Source: Persicaria tinctoria (Eukaryota; Streptophyta; Magnoliopsida; Caryophyllales; Polygonaceae). From it: 64,000 bases of DNA. The translations under genes and the position numbers were made by a program. Position 1 is the stretch's first letter. Every line of letters starts with the position of its first letter. The stretch lies in the NCBI GenBank assembly GCA_037127255.1, contig JBANSL010000009.1, forward strand, positions 27,472,475 through 27,536,474, in the 5' to 3' direction. The notes under the pieces were generated by a model. That model was given only the letters and a program-made list of their open reading frames with translations, was not told where the DNA came from and did not search any database. Below are positions 1 to 10,621 of the stretch, piece by piece.

Positions 1-1292
1 GATGTTGCTATCGCCGCTGAGAAAGCATGAAGGGAACAAGCAGAAGCTGAGCTTGCCCAATACCCAACCACGGAAGAGGAACCACAATGGAACCAAGGTG
101 CCCCTTGGAACTCCCCACCCTACAGAGCTCCAAGACATCCGGAAAGAGACCAGAAAAAGGATGATCTACAGACTGTCCTAGAGGAAATACGGAGGAACCA
201 TATAGAAACCAGGCAATCCTTCAACTCCGTCTACACTCAGATTCAGGGCGTCAACTCTAGGCTTGGGGAGATTGATATATGGCGGAAATCAGTTGATACA
301 CAGATTGGTCAGTTAGCAGCCCCAGACAGTCAGGTTCACTCCCAGGATCTTCAGAACCAAATCCCAAGGGGAAGACTGGTCACATCGCTGTTGTAAAACT
401 CAGAAGCGGCCATCAACTGCAAGAGCTAGAGGTCGGAAAGCAGCAGAGCAATGAAGCTGAGAAACAACTCGACATCGACCATCAGCAAGTGGACGTCGAC
501 CAACACTTAGTCGATCTCGGGCAAGGTCAACTCGATCTCGAGGAACAAATGGGAAATCCTTCTTCTGCACTGCAAAGCAACTCGAAATCGACTACAGTAG
601 TCGATATCGTGAAGGATCAAGTCGAGAACGAGAAGACTGCTACACCTCCCACATCTGTTCTGGCTCCGAATCAAAAAAAGAAGTTGCCCTTCCCAACAAA
701 ATCTCCAAGGGATCCAGCAGAAAAGAAATTTCAGCGCTTCATCAAGATGCTTCAGAAGCTCAACGCCACCATTCCCTTCACAGAAGCTCTCAATGAAATG
801 CCATCCTATGTCAAGTTCCTGAAGGAGATTCTGAGCAAAAAGAGATCAATGGCTAAGATTAGAGAGGAGTGCAGCCATTTGGACATACTTGAAAAGAGGC
901 CAGATCCAGGTAAGTTTGCTATAACCATTGGATTTGGTCAATATAAATTTAATGTTTTATGTGATCTTGGAGCCAGTGTGAGTATAATGCATTTAACAAT
1001 TTGGTCCAAGATTAAGATAGGTGCCCTAGAGCCTGTGGATGCTAAGCTGTATATGGCCAACAACACTATGGTCATTCCAACAGGCATGGTGGACAATGTG
1101 CCAGTGCAAGTAGGTAAGTTTTTCGTCCCTGCTGATTTCCTAGTTATTGATATGGCGGAACAACCTGCTTGTCCCATTATTCTAGAAAGGCCCTTCTTGG
1201 CGACAGTGGATGCCAACATAAGCGTAAGGAAGGGAGTGCTCACTTTCAACATCAGCGATGAGGTAATTGAGTATTCCTTTAATAAAACTTAA
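1..1292 (+). pseudogene. Element A gag remnant and aspartic protease
   Basis: Bases 1-75 encode the end of the Gag N-terminal coiled segment. At about 80 the sequence jumps to the proline-rich Gag tail (PQWNQGAP, PPYRAP), so about 0.87 kb is missing compared with element B, including the capsid core and the CCHC knuckle. An acidic linker follows (VDVDQHLVDL, LDLEEQ at 489-600). The retropepsin-like domain then runs from about 690 to 1292, with LCDLGASVSIM carrying the catalytic Asp-Leu-Gly-Ala typical of the Athila/Tat group, and a conserved PCPII..RPFLATVDA-like block near its end. The open frame around 489 begins at a GTG and is a polyprotein fragment, not a true start. A stop follows NKT at 1290. 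Protease assignment is firm; the copy is defective. Confidence 0.85.
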
Positions 1293-2198
1293 AGGCATAC
1301 ATGTCTAATAGAAGAGGTAAAATCTATCTCAGCTGGCTCCATCACTTGCAGGGAACCCAAGGTAAGAAATATGACCCCTAATGAGCTGGAAAAGAGGGAT
1401 ATGGAGGCCCAGGTGGAGAAGATCATGGCCATCCTAAACGACGAAATAGAGGATCCACTCGACACAAACCAAGGTATGTCGTTATGGACTAATTATTTTT
1501 CGGATGCCTTGACAGGACGCAAGTATGGGGTCGTACTCGACCAAGATTCCTCGATATCGAAGACTATAGTTGATCTCGACTAAAAACAACAGCATCCACC
1601 AGCATCAGCGTCGTCGAGCAACCAACCTGAAGATCAGAACTCCTCGAGATCGAGTACGCTACTCGAGATTGACCACCACCTCGCTGCCTCGACTTCACCT
1701 TCCTCGACGCTGATTCCACCAGACGGGCAAAACTCCTCGAGATCGAGTACCCTACTCGAGATCGACCAACGTCTGGCTTCCTCGACTACAGCAACCACGA
1801 GCAGCAACCCACCAGAAGCTGAATCCTTGTCGAGATCGAGTACTTCTACTCGAGATCGACCAAACACCGTGGTCCCCGATTCCGTTTCTGCGAAGGTAAG
1901 CCAAGGTATGGATCTCTCTTCTCCTATTTCCATTAAAGATCTATCTATACATGGGAGAGGTTTGCCTTGGTATGGGCGCTTATGTAGGATTTCCAATGAT
2001 GAGCCTAAGGAGTATGAAGTTGGAGACAAGCTCTATGTCTCCAAATCAAAGGATCATTGGTTCCCTAACAAATTCAACAAGAAGAGGATGGGACCTTTCG
2101 TGGTGAACAAGATTAATTCTGGAGGATTACAGCTGATGGACAAGAATGGAGTCTTATTTGAAGCCCAAGCTACATGGGCCCTGCAAATGCCACCTTGA
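1293..2198 (+). pseudogene. Element A post-protease linker and integrase C-terminal remnant
   Basis: After the protease come a conserved tail (RNMTPNELEKRDMEAQ, about 1369-1416) and a linker with five or more TCGA-NN-TCGA words (about 1540-1860). The last part, about 1870-2198, contains EVGDKLYVSKSKDHWFPNKF, KKRMGPFVV and a hydrophobic end LQMPP. This resembles the C-terminal end of Ty3-type integrases, where a conserved GPY/F module follows a basic strand. RT, RNase H and the integrase zinc and catalytic domains are absent. The same arrangement recurs in elements B and C, so the deletion predates the spread of the subfamily. Confidence 0.65.
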
Positions 2199-3683
2199 GC
2201 TTAATGGAGGAAGTCGGCTTAGCGACTATAAAATCTAGAGCTTGTAAATAGACATTTTTTTTTGGATGTTTGAGACTTTTTTGCTTTTGTTTGTTTTTGG
2301 TTTTGAACCTTTTAGTTTTTTTATTGTGGGTATATGTCTTCTACACTTTTCAGGTCCATGGATAGAAGCAAGCTATATTTAGACTCGGCCCAGACATTCT
2401 TTCATTCGATATTAAGAGGCCCTGCACACCTGTCTAGTGAGTTTCTTTCTTTACTCTTGTTTTTATACAGTGAGGACACTGTAATGTTTAAGTATGCGGT
2501 GGGGGAAGGGCTTACTTTTTGCATATTTTCCATATTTGACATTATGTGTGCATTTTTAAGGATTATTTCTTTGAATTGCTTACACATGGCTATTTTGGAA
2601 TTCATTAATGATTTATGTGCTTATATGCATGTTTTCCAAAACTTTGAAAAAATGACCCCCATTGAAATTTTGTTTATTAATGTCATGGAAGCTATATTGA
2701 AGTCGACGATGCAAAAGTGGATTCATTAGAGATATAGCATGAAATTGCCTAGTAAAGGGAAGTCACAATGCAGTGCATATTTTGATGAAAACCATGAAAG
2801 GAGGTAAAATTTGAAGTTGCTTTTGGCATGTTGCAAGATAAGAGGATAGAGGACTTTATATTTCCATATAATGCTCATTTTTATATTCCTAGCCATACCT
2901 ATGCTTATGCATCATAAAAGCCATATATATGCCTTATTTCAATTATTGCTCCACATGATCTAAATATTGTCATTCTTTACCTTATTTCCTATCCGAGGAT
3001 TATGTTGAGAATGATGTTACATTATGGAGATATATTATATGGTTGTTGTGTTGTGTTTATCATTATTGGAGTTTGGTGGGAAAATGTTTGAAATATATGG
3101 AAAAATTAATGAGTGAGAAAAAATCCAATCACCTCAGGACATAAAGGTAGATTGACCCTGCTCGCTAAGATAATAGTTTGGCGAGATGGGAGACATTGTG
3201 AGGAGTCCAAAGCACTAAGTATCCGGGGCCATTAATGACACCCATGTTTGCGACTCGCGAGAAGACAGTGCTAAGGTTAGAGAGGTAAAAGCATTATATT
3301 GAGAAAAAGCATTATGAAAGGTGATGAATCTTATGAAAAGGAGTGTGGTATGAAATTCAGTTTGGAAAATACTCCATTTCCCCGGATCATTAACACCACA
3401 TTGCCAAAAAATTGCCCACCTTTAGCCTTTTACCAATCTACTTCTTATTTGATCTTAAATTAAAGTCCTCTTGATTATTAATGCTTTGTCACAAATAAAT
3501 GTTTTGCATAACCCTCCTTTTGTGAGTTGATGTTGCTTTTATTTGCACATGCATGGATTTGTGACACTAATACCTTTTCAAGGATGGTAATTGATTGCAG
3601 GGACATATGGCAATGAATCTAAGATGTTGAGAGTTTTGATTCCTTCCCCTAAATGACAAATAAAAGTATTGCTTGAGGATAAG
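2199..3683 (+). other. Element A 3' untranslated region
   Basis: About 1.5 kb with no coding support. It contains blocks that recur in B, C, H and F: a start block (AGCGACTATAAAATCTAGAG, about 2221), a GTGGGGGAAGGGCTTAC block (about 2498), and a block from about 3128 to 3290 that begins CAATCACCTCAGG. I see no internal promoter or RNA gene. Confidence 0.7.
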
Positions 3684-3704
3684 CAAACTTAAGTATGGGG
3701 TGTT
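3684..3704 (+). other. Polypurine tract of element A
   Basis: Purine-rich AAGTATGGGGTGTT stands directly before the LTR terminus TGTTGTGAGC. This is the expected plus-strand primer. The same block precedes the 3' LTRs of B, C and H. Confidence 0.7.
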
Positions 3705-4194
3705 TGTTGTGAGCATAATTCTCCATGTTTTACACTTACTTTTATATAGTTTTCTGCATACATTTCATACATTTGGGTTAGAATAATATAGAATCTGTGT
3801 AGTTTACACTTATTTGTAATATATGGAGGTCTACACAAGTTTTTGTTATATTTACCAGAAATCAGACGCATTTTGAAGCTTAAAGGAAAGTCATGGAGAA
3901 GCTAAGAATGGTGCAGCTGGAGAAAAGGCCATTTTTAGGCATTCATCATTCTTAATCAAGCATTGATGTCTTCATGAGAGTTGTAGCACTCGAAAAGAGC
4001 TTTCCAACGCATGGTCATATGCGTTGGAAAGCTCTTTCCGAGGGCTACCTAGGATTCGCTGACACGCATCCTCGTGGATCGATCCTGCCTTCCCACTACT
4101 GCATAGGGAGGGAGTCATGTAATTATTTACTGGGGCACGAATCTGGTTTGATTTATATTTCATTATATTTCATATTCGATTTCCTCCTACAACA
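3705..4194 (+). repeat. LTR shared by A (3') and B (5'), internally deleted
   Basis: It begins TGTTGTGAGC and ends CTCCTACAACA, followed directly by a primer-binding site. It is only 490 bp against about 2.2 kb for the intact LTRs of this family. The missing part includes the TATA box and both TCGA-NN-TCGA clusters. The deletion joint is a 30-bp fold-back (see 3983-4048). Confidence 0.85.
3983..4048. repeat. Fold-back inverted repeat at an LTR deletion joint
   Basis: Arms at 3983-4012 and 4019-4048 are near-perfect reverse complements (core GAGCTTTCCAACGCAT / ATGCGTTGGAAAGCTC) around a 6-bp loop. In intact LTRs the left arm continues CATATGCGTCAATCC and has no inverted copy. The right arm ends CTAC, the same four bases that begin the resumed LTR sequence CTACCTAGGATTCGC. 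Confidence 0.85.
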
Positions 4195-4214
4195 AATTGG
4201 CGTCGTTGCCGGGG
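4195..4214 (+). other. Primer-binding site of element B
   Basis: AATTGGCGTCGTTGCCGGGG directly follows the LTR. It is the Athila/Tat-type primer site with one change from the usual GGCGCC. Confidence 0.8.
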
Positions 4215-4277
4215 AAGCTATCATTCGCGCCTTAGGTAGTTAGTTCTCGCATTTTCTCTGAGTTACTTTACAGGTGG

Positions 4278-5467
4278 ATGCGCCATTCTGGTCAACCACC
4301 TGAGTTTGATGGCTTAGACGATCCGGAACGCCTCTTACACATCCAAGCTAAGCTAAAAAGAGCCATGGCGGCCGCTGAGACACAAGAACAGCTAATTGCG
4401 AGGCTAGCCGCTAAAGATGTTGTTATCGCCGCTGTGAAAGCATGAAGGGTGTAGCAGAAGCTGAGCTTGCCCAATACCCAACCACGACAGAGGACTACAT
4501 GCACCCTACGGTCGTCGTGCCTGAATCGGTTATTCTTATCCCTCAAAATAACTATGAAATTCGCACTCCTTTCTTAATAGAAATTAAACATAATGCGTTT
4601 CATGGTAGATTTAATGAATGCCCTCTTCTGCACATTACCAATTTTACTGACATGTGTCGTACTCTTGTTGAAGGTACCACCTTGGAGTACGTCCTGATGA
4701 AATATTTCCGTTGGTCTCTGGCTGGTCCTGCATTGAAGTGGCTGGAGGGACTGAAACCACGATCTCTCACGACATGGCCTCAAGTAAAGCAGGAATTTCT
4801 TAATAAGTTCTTTCCTCCTGCCAAGACTGCGCTTCTTCGCCAGAAGATCACATCTTTCAAACATCAGCCTTGGGAGCCGCTGGCAAAGGCTTGGGAACGC
4901 TATAAGGATCTACTGTGATTCTGCCCTACACATGGACAACAACCCTGCATAGTTCAAGAGATCTTCTTCAATTCTCTGGACTTGGCTGCAAAGGACAGAA
5001 TCAACACATATACTCACTATGAGTATTTGACAATGTCGCATGCTGACGCATGGGCTGCTCTCGACAAGCTGACCAACTATGACAATAAGTATGGGACTTC
5101 AGTCAACTATTAAGAGAACCCCTACGCCAGGCCATCACCATCCATGCCCCTATATGAGCCCCCTAAGGAGATTGATCCAGATGTTAGGGAGCAGTACTAC
5201 AAAGATCAGAATAAGAAGCTCCTCAAACAAGTAAAGTATCTTTCTGTCAACCAGCCTTGTATTGAATGCGGATCACAGAGGCACACCACTACTGAGTGCC
5301 CACACACTGAGCAAGTCAGGCAGGCAGAATACCATGAAGAGGCAGCTTACGCAGGGGGTCCCAATCGCTACATGGGGGACCAAAGGTTTCAGCAACCACA
5401 ATGGAACCAATGTGCCCCTAGGAACCCCCCACCCTACAGAGCTCCAGGACATCCGGAAAGAGACTAG
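4278..5467 (+). pseudogene. gag: Element B gag
   Basis: The start is ATG at 4278 (MRHSGQPPEFDGL), just after the leader, as in the other copies. The N-terminal 55 residues form a charged coiled segment that ends at a stop near 4443, where about 20-25 bases present in other copies are missing. Frame resumes at 4442 with the capsid-like retrotransposon Gag domain (FRWSLAGPALKWLEG, FLNKFFPPAKTALL, WERYKDLL; about 4610-4915). It then hits a stop at 4916-4918, another at about 5111, and ends at 5465-5467. A zinc knuckle CIECGSQRHTTTEC (CX2CX4HX4C) lies at about 5260-5300. Gag role, assembly and RNA packaging, is established for the family; this copy cannot make a full protein. Confidence 0.85.
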
Positions 5468-6012
5468 AAAAAGGATGATCTACAGACTGTCCTAGAGGAA
5501 ATACGGAGGAACCATATAGAAACCAGGCAATCCTTCAACTCCGTCTACACTCAAATTCAGGGCGTCAACTCTAGGCTTGGGGAGATTGATATATGGCGGA
5601 AATCAGTTGATACACAGATTAGTCAGCAAGCAGCAGGAGTCCCCAAATAGTCAGGTTCACTCCTAGGATCTTCAGAACCAAATCCCAAGGGGAAGACTGG
5701 TCACATCGCTTCTGTAAAACTCAAAAACGGCAATCAACTGCAAGAGCCAGAGGTCGAAAAGCAGCAGAGCGGAGAAGCTGAGAAACAACTCGACATCGAC
5801 CAGCAACAAGTGGACGTCGACCAGCACTTAGTCGATCTCGGGCAAGGTCAACTCGATCTCGAGGAACAAATGGGAAATCCTTCTTCTGCACTGCACAGCA
5901 ACTCTAAATCGACTACAGTAGTCGATATCGAGGAAGATCAAGTCGAGATCGAGAAGACTGCTACACCTCCCACATCTGTTCTGGCTCAGAATCAAAAAAA
6001 GAAGTTGCTCTA
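5468..6012 (+). pseudogene. Element B Gag tail and acidic linker, cut by insertion
   Basis: The Gag tail (LGEIDIWRKSVDTQI at about 5575-5620) is followed by the linker with TCGA-NN-TCGA words at about 5790-5955, read as DVDQ, LDLEE and VDIEEDQVEIE. It breaks at about 6008 inside the segment KKKL-PFPTKSP known from A and C. The remainder resumes at 17117. Confidence 0.8.
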
Positions 6013-6578
6013 TGAGGCGACCCAAAGGATCGATCCAACAAGTTTCAAAGCTTAAACCGAGCACGAGAACAAAATTTGACACACGTGACTCTTTTATTTG
6101 GATTTTTCTAGATTTATGGGAAAATAAAAACAAGATATGGATGGCTAAATCTATGAGCATATCACCCATAGATTTACCAAACTCGCTCTCTCACGTGTCG
6201 GCATCTCACTCCCGAGCAATCAAGCCTCTGTTTGAACAACTCTAACAAGCATCTCACCGGAAAGAGTTAAACAAACGGAACCATTCCTCGGCCTCTCACT
6301 ACGGAATGGGGTGTCAAAATGGCATCTCACCAAATCAACCAAACACACACACTTTTTTCCAAAAATTCTCAACTTTAATCTTATTTCTCATGGCAAAGGT
6401 TTAACCATTTTATAGGCATAAAACAACAACAATTTAGTAACGAATTAAAGGCGGAAAAGATGAAAAGTTTCTCGAAAATTGATGGAGAAATTTGGCCAGC
6501 CTCATGGTGGAAAATGAAGGGTTGGTTGTCCTCATAAAGTGTAGAAAATTATCAAATTCCCTTGAATGAAGACCCTTA
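6013..6578 (-). repeat. Outer part of left LTR of the minus-strand element
   Basis: Starts TGAGGCG, two bases different from the TGATGTG start of the right LTR. It contains GGCATCTCACCAAATC and AAAAATTCTCAACTT, which correspond loosely to the right LTR. It ends where the copia LTR begins. There is no coding support. Confidence 0.4.
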
Positions 6579-7575
6579 TGATAACTCCCTCCCTTGATGA
6601 AAATCGGAATAGATGTTTCAAAGGCTTTGACAGGATTTTCGTGTCAAAAGCGTTGGAGAATTAACAGTTGATGAAATACAAAACCTATCTTATTATTCGT
6701 ATATTATTTTATCTTATACTTCCACTATATTATATATATATGTATGACTAACCATTTCAGGAAGTATATTCGAAGATTGCATCCTTCCTTATACATGTTG
6801 AGAAGATCAGTTCAAAATAGATCATGGCTTCGAAGTATCCTTAAATAGAAGATCCAAGATCAAAGCCTGATTGGAAAGAACCGTTGGAGATCTGGTGTTG
6901 AAGATCCTCACGCTCCATGCTATTATATAAAGGAAAGGAAGGAGAAGACAGAAGATACAAGTGCTACACTCGAGCTTCATTCATTCAAGCGATCTGTCTT
7001 CCAAGTGTCTCTCTGCTAAGCGCTCAAATAGTTTGTCGTTTATTTCAAAGCCTTTGAGAGTCACTGTGAGCTTATAGGACATATTCATTTCAAGTGTTAC
7101 TCGAGAGTTTATAACTCGGGAAGTTGCACTAGGCTATTGATTTGCGAGAGTTAGAGGATTGTACTAGATAGCTGAGAGAGGTGGGGCTCTTCTAGATTGG
7201 TCTAGGACTCCAAGGGAACGTGAGTTGACTAGATTGCAATTGTATAGGAGAGAGGCTTCTCGGTGAGCTATTAGGATCCTAAGCTAAGCAATCAATAAAG
7301 CCTTTGAATCCTAGGGTTGTGGAAGAACCCTAGGCGGGGACGTAGGCCAAGTTGTGCTGAACCTCGTAAACAATTACTCGTATTCTTTACTTATTTGCTT
7401 TACCTTATTTCCGCACTTGGTTCGAATTGTTTAACTTTGTGATTCAGGTTTATCTCAAAGGTTTTGGTACAAGCTCCAAGAGTCTTGAGACTTTCTGCGA
7501 AAAACGGGCATACTCTATTCAACCCCCCTTCTAGAGTATTTCTTATTACATTGTTTTTACATTATCGAACCTTCA
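6579..7575 (+). repeat. 5' LTR of copia element
   Basis: Begins TGATAACTCCCTCCC and ends CGAACCTTCA. Aligns along its whole length with 15139-16137. Confidence 0.95.
6924..6930 (+). promoter_or_regulatory. TATA box of copia 5' LTR
   Basis: TATATAA preceded by CTCCATGCTAT and followed by AGGAAAGG. The same motif lies at 15486-15493 in the 3' LTR. Confidence 0.6.
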
Positions 7576-7590
7576 ATTGGTATAAGAGCT
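7576..7590 (+). other. Primer-binding site of copia element
   Basis: ATTGGTATAAGAGCT directly follows the LTR. It matches the common TGGTATCAGAGC (initiator tRNA-Met) except for C to A in the middle. Confidence 0.75.
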
Positions 7591-7633
7591 TTACTCGCTG
7601 TTTTTTATCTAACAATCTTGTGAGTTTTCGATC

Positions 7634-8800
7634 ATGTCTGGTGAAGCAAGCGGAGGATTTGCACAGGGAAGGTCCACAAGCAGACCGCCACTCTTTGTAG
7701 GAAACAACTTTGTCCACTCGAGATCTTTGATGAAGATGTTCATCATAGACCAAGATCTAGAGCTTTGGAACATTATAGAGAATGGTCCGAAGATTCCAGA
7801 GAAGGAAGGACCAAATGACACCAAAATTGCAAAGAAGGAGTCTGAATACAACCAAGCAGATCTTGAAACCATCTCCAAGAACTACAGGGCTATTAACTTA
7901 CTTTATTCTGGTCTTAGCACTAATGAGTTTAACCGTATCTCTTCTTGTAGGTCAGCTAAAGAGATTTGGGATAAGTTGGTCGTCACCTATGAAGGAACGA
8001 GCCAAGTAAAAGACACCAAGATCAGCATCTTCCTTCGAAAGTACGAGCTCTTTAAGATGAAGTCTGATGAGTCAATCAAGGTCATGTTCACACGGTTCAC
8101 AGAAATCACCAACAACCTTGACTCTCTCGGCAAGAGCTTTACCAATGTGGAGAAAGTAAGGAAGATACTGAGGTGCCTTCCAAAGGAGAAATGGGGTCCA
8201 AAAGTAACAGCTATAGAGGAAGCCCAGGACCTCACTACTCTACCCCTTGATGACCTTCTTGGGAAGCTAATCACGCATGAGATGATCCTTAATGAAGACG
8301 ATGGAGAACTTCCAGCTAGCACCAAGAACTTAGCACTCAAGTCTAAGAAGGATGAGCCCAAGGATGGATCTGATTCCGAAGATGAGGATGACGATGAGGA
8401 TGATCCTTTTGCTCTCATCACAAGAGGCCTTGCTAGAATTCTCAAAATGAAGAAGCAATTCAACAACAAGGATGGATCAAAGTCGTCAAAATTTCGAGAT
8501 CATCTTGTGAAGGACTGCCCTCAAAAGACAAAAAGCCAGCCAAAGAAAGGTGACAAATGGAAGAAGAAAGCCATGGTAGCTACTTGGAGTGATTCCGACT
8601 CTGACTCCGACGATGAAAAGGCCAACACTTGTCTCATGGCTTCTGGAGATGAATCCCACGATGAAAAACTTGAAGCTACTGTAAGAGAACTTATGGAAAG
8701 TCCAAAAGAGGTATTATCGGAATTCCTTTCAAATATGATTGCCAATGAAGAGAAGCTTATTGCCCAAACTAACATTCTTATTAAGAGAACTGTGGACTAG
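7634..8800 (+). pseudogene. gag: Copia Gag, N-terminal part, ends at a nonsense codon
   Basis: ATG at 7634. The first 40 residues resemble the short N-terminal module before copia Gag (PPLFVGNNF). Residues of about 60-190 form the UBN2-type Gag domain (ISSCRSAKEIWDKL, YEGTSQVKDTKI, LRKYELFKMK, LRCLPKEKW). The first zinc knuckle is damaged: only HLVKDCPQ remains and the first cysteines are missing. Acidic and Ser-Asp tracts follow. A TAG at 8798-8800 interrupts the frame, which continues without shift into the next ORF, so CAG to TAG is likely. Confidence 0.9.
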
Positions 8801-9364
8801 GAAAGAACTATTGAGGATCTGTCTATGAGGGTCAAAGGTCTTGAAGCTTCTTATTCAGGTCTTGACATTAAAGTCAAGACGCTTGATTTGGAAAAATCTG
8901 AACTCAAGCAAGATCTCTCCTCTCTAAGAAATGTGCATCATGACTTAGAGAACGAGAAGATCTCCCTGAATAATAAGATTCTAGACCAACAGACAGCCCT
9001 CATAAGTTTTACCAAATCCAAAGGCACTCTCGATAAGATGTTGGGTGAGCAACAAAGCTCTCTAAACAAAAGTGGTATTGGTTACAATCCAATGTTTTTA
9101 AAGAAGCAACACATTACCACTTTTGTTAAGGCTAAAGGAAGCAGAACCTCTCCTATATGTCACCATTGTGCTAGAAAAGGACATGTAAAAGAGACCTGCC
9201 CTTATAGAAGAAAGGATCCATATATTATTCGTAATACATTTCCTGTTCATTTGAGAAAAGAACGGATAACACAAGTTTGGGTTCCAAAAGGCACTATTTT
9301 ACCAAATATGGTTTACCCCAACAATGGATCCAAATTTGCTTATTGGTCTAGCCACAAAGGTTGA
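8801..9364 (+). pseudogene. gag: Copia Gag C-terminal part with zinc knuckle
   Basis: Same reading frame as the preceding Gag, separated by one stop. It encodes a long coiled coil (LDLEKSELKQDLSSL, DLENEKISLNNKIL), then a CCHC knuckle CHHCARKGHVKETC at about 9156-9200, and the motif QVWVPKG that in Sirevirus-like elements precedes the protease. It ends at a TGA at 9362-9364 and the protease continues in another frame, so a frameshift lies at about 9340-9400. Confidence 0.85.
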
Positions 9365-9678
9365 TGTTTGTTTTGCAGGAGATCACCAAGGTGAAAGAAC
9401 ACAAATGGATTATTGATAGTGGTTGCTCGAGGCATATGAGTGGGAAGAGTTCTCTCTTTCATGATCTAAAGGAGCAATCCACGGGAACAATAACTCTTGG
9501 TGACAAAGGGAAATGCGACATTGTTGGTATTGGTAGTGTTGGAAGTGATTCCAGCCATAGTATTAAAAATGTCTATCTTGTTAATGGTTTAAAGTATAAT
9601 CTCCTTAGCGTTTCTCAATTATGTGATAGTGGTAACAATGTCAGATTTAACAAGAAAAGATGTAGTGTGCAGAGATGA
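9361..9678 (+). pseudogene. pol: Copia aspartic protease
   Basis: KWIIDSGCSRHMSG (about 9403-9444) carries the Asp-Ser-Gly catalytic triad of copia proteases. NVYLVNGLKYNLLSVSQLC (about 9571-9630) is the usual C-terminal part. The frame is lost shortly after 9650, before the integrase zinc region. The domain itself looks intact but is out of frame with both neighbours. Confidence 0.9.
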
Positions 9679-10621
9679 TACATGTGAAGTTATTCTGACT
9701 GCATATCGTTACAACAACATATACGCTGTAAATGCTGATCAAGTAGCACAGGGAAGCTTAACCTGTTTAAAGGCCTTGACGGACGATCCAAAGCTTTGAC
9801 ACAGGAGACTCGGACATGTGAGTCCACATACACTACAGAAGCTTGTGTCCAAAGGGCTTGTAAGAGGGCTACCTGAGATGGACTTCAAAGGTATTGACAT
9901 GTGCAATGCTTGCACACGAGGTAAACAAACACGTAGCTCCTTCAAACCCAAAAAGGTTGTAAGTTCTTCTAGACCCCTTGAACTTTTACATATGGATTTA
10001 TGTGGTCCTATGCGAGTCAAATCTCCCAATGGTAAAAAGTACATGCTAGTTGTTGTCGATGATTTTTCAAGATATACTTGGGTTGCTTTTTTGAAAGAAA
10101 AATCAGAGGCCTTATTTGAGTTTTCAAAACTTTGTAAGGAGTTGCAAACTTTAAGAAATGAGCCCATAGTGTCTATTCGGAGTGATCATGGTAGGGAGTT
10201 TGATCAACTTCAATTTGATTTGTTTTGTGCTAAATATGGCATCTCCCATAACTTTTCTGCTCCTAGGACACCTCAACAAAACGGGGTTGGGGAACGCAAG
10301 AACCGCACCTTAGAGGATATGGCCAGGACTATGCTTTTAGAAAATGCGTTACCTAAAACCTATTGGGCTGAAGCTGTTAACACAGCTAACTACATTTTCA
10401 ATCGTTGTCTTATTCGTTCCATCTTAAAGAAAACTCCTTATGAACTTTTCAAAGGCCGCAAACTACTTATATCTTATTTTAAACCCTTTGGCTGTACTTG
10501 TTTTGTTCATAACAATGGAAAAGATAACTTTGGGAAATTTGATGCGCGTAGTGATGAAGGTATATTTCTTGGCTATTCCACGAGTAGCAAAGCTTATAGA
10601 ATCTTCAATAAAAGGACCTAG
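9679..10621 (+). pseudogene. pol: Copia integrase
   Basis: The His-His-Cys-Cys zinc region starts at about 9795 with HRRLGHVS and continues to CNACTRGKQ; the usual Trp before HRRLGH is a stop (TGA at 9798-9800, TGG to TGA). The catalytic core shows Asp in LHMDLCGP, Asp in RSDHGREF and Glu in NGVGERKNRT, the D,D35E triad. The frame ends at TAG 10619-10621 within KGPR and continues in the same frame into the RT segment. Confidence 0.92.

Larger units (their letters stand above)
1..4194 (+). mobile_element. Element A: partial Athila-like Ty3 retrotransposon, RT-less, subfamily I
   Basis: The window opens inside the Gag region of this element. It continues through protease, an acidic linker, an integrase C-terminal remnant, a long 3' untranslated region and a polypurine tract, and ends with a 490-bp LTR at 3705-4194. 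That LTR also serves as the 5' LTR of element B, so A and B are arranged LTR-internal-LTR-internal-LTR. No RT, RNase H or integrase core lies between protease and the C-terminal remnant. The 5' LTR and the left target duplication are outside the window. Confidence 0.85.

Noticed and set aside
489..1292. A free-standing gene starting at 489
   Set aside because: The first codon is GTG inside a linker; the frame is a fragment of the Gag-protease polyprotein.
2334..2729. 131-codon open frame in the 3' UTR of A, with counterparts in B and others
   Set aside because: AT-rich, not conserved in length between copies, and interrupted in C and H. Conserved blocks here look like DNA or RNA signals, not protein.
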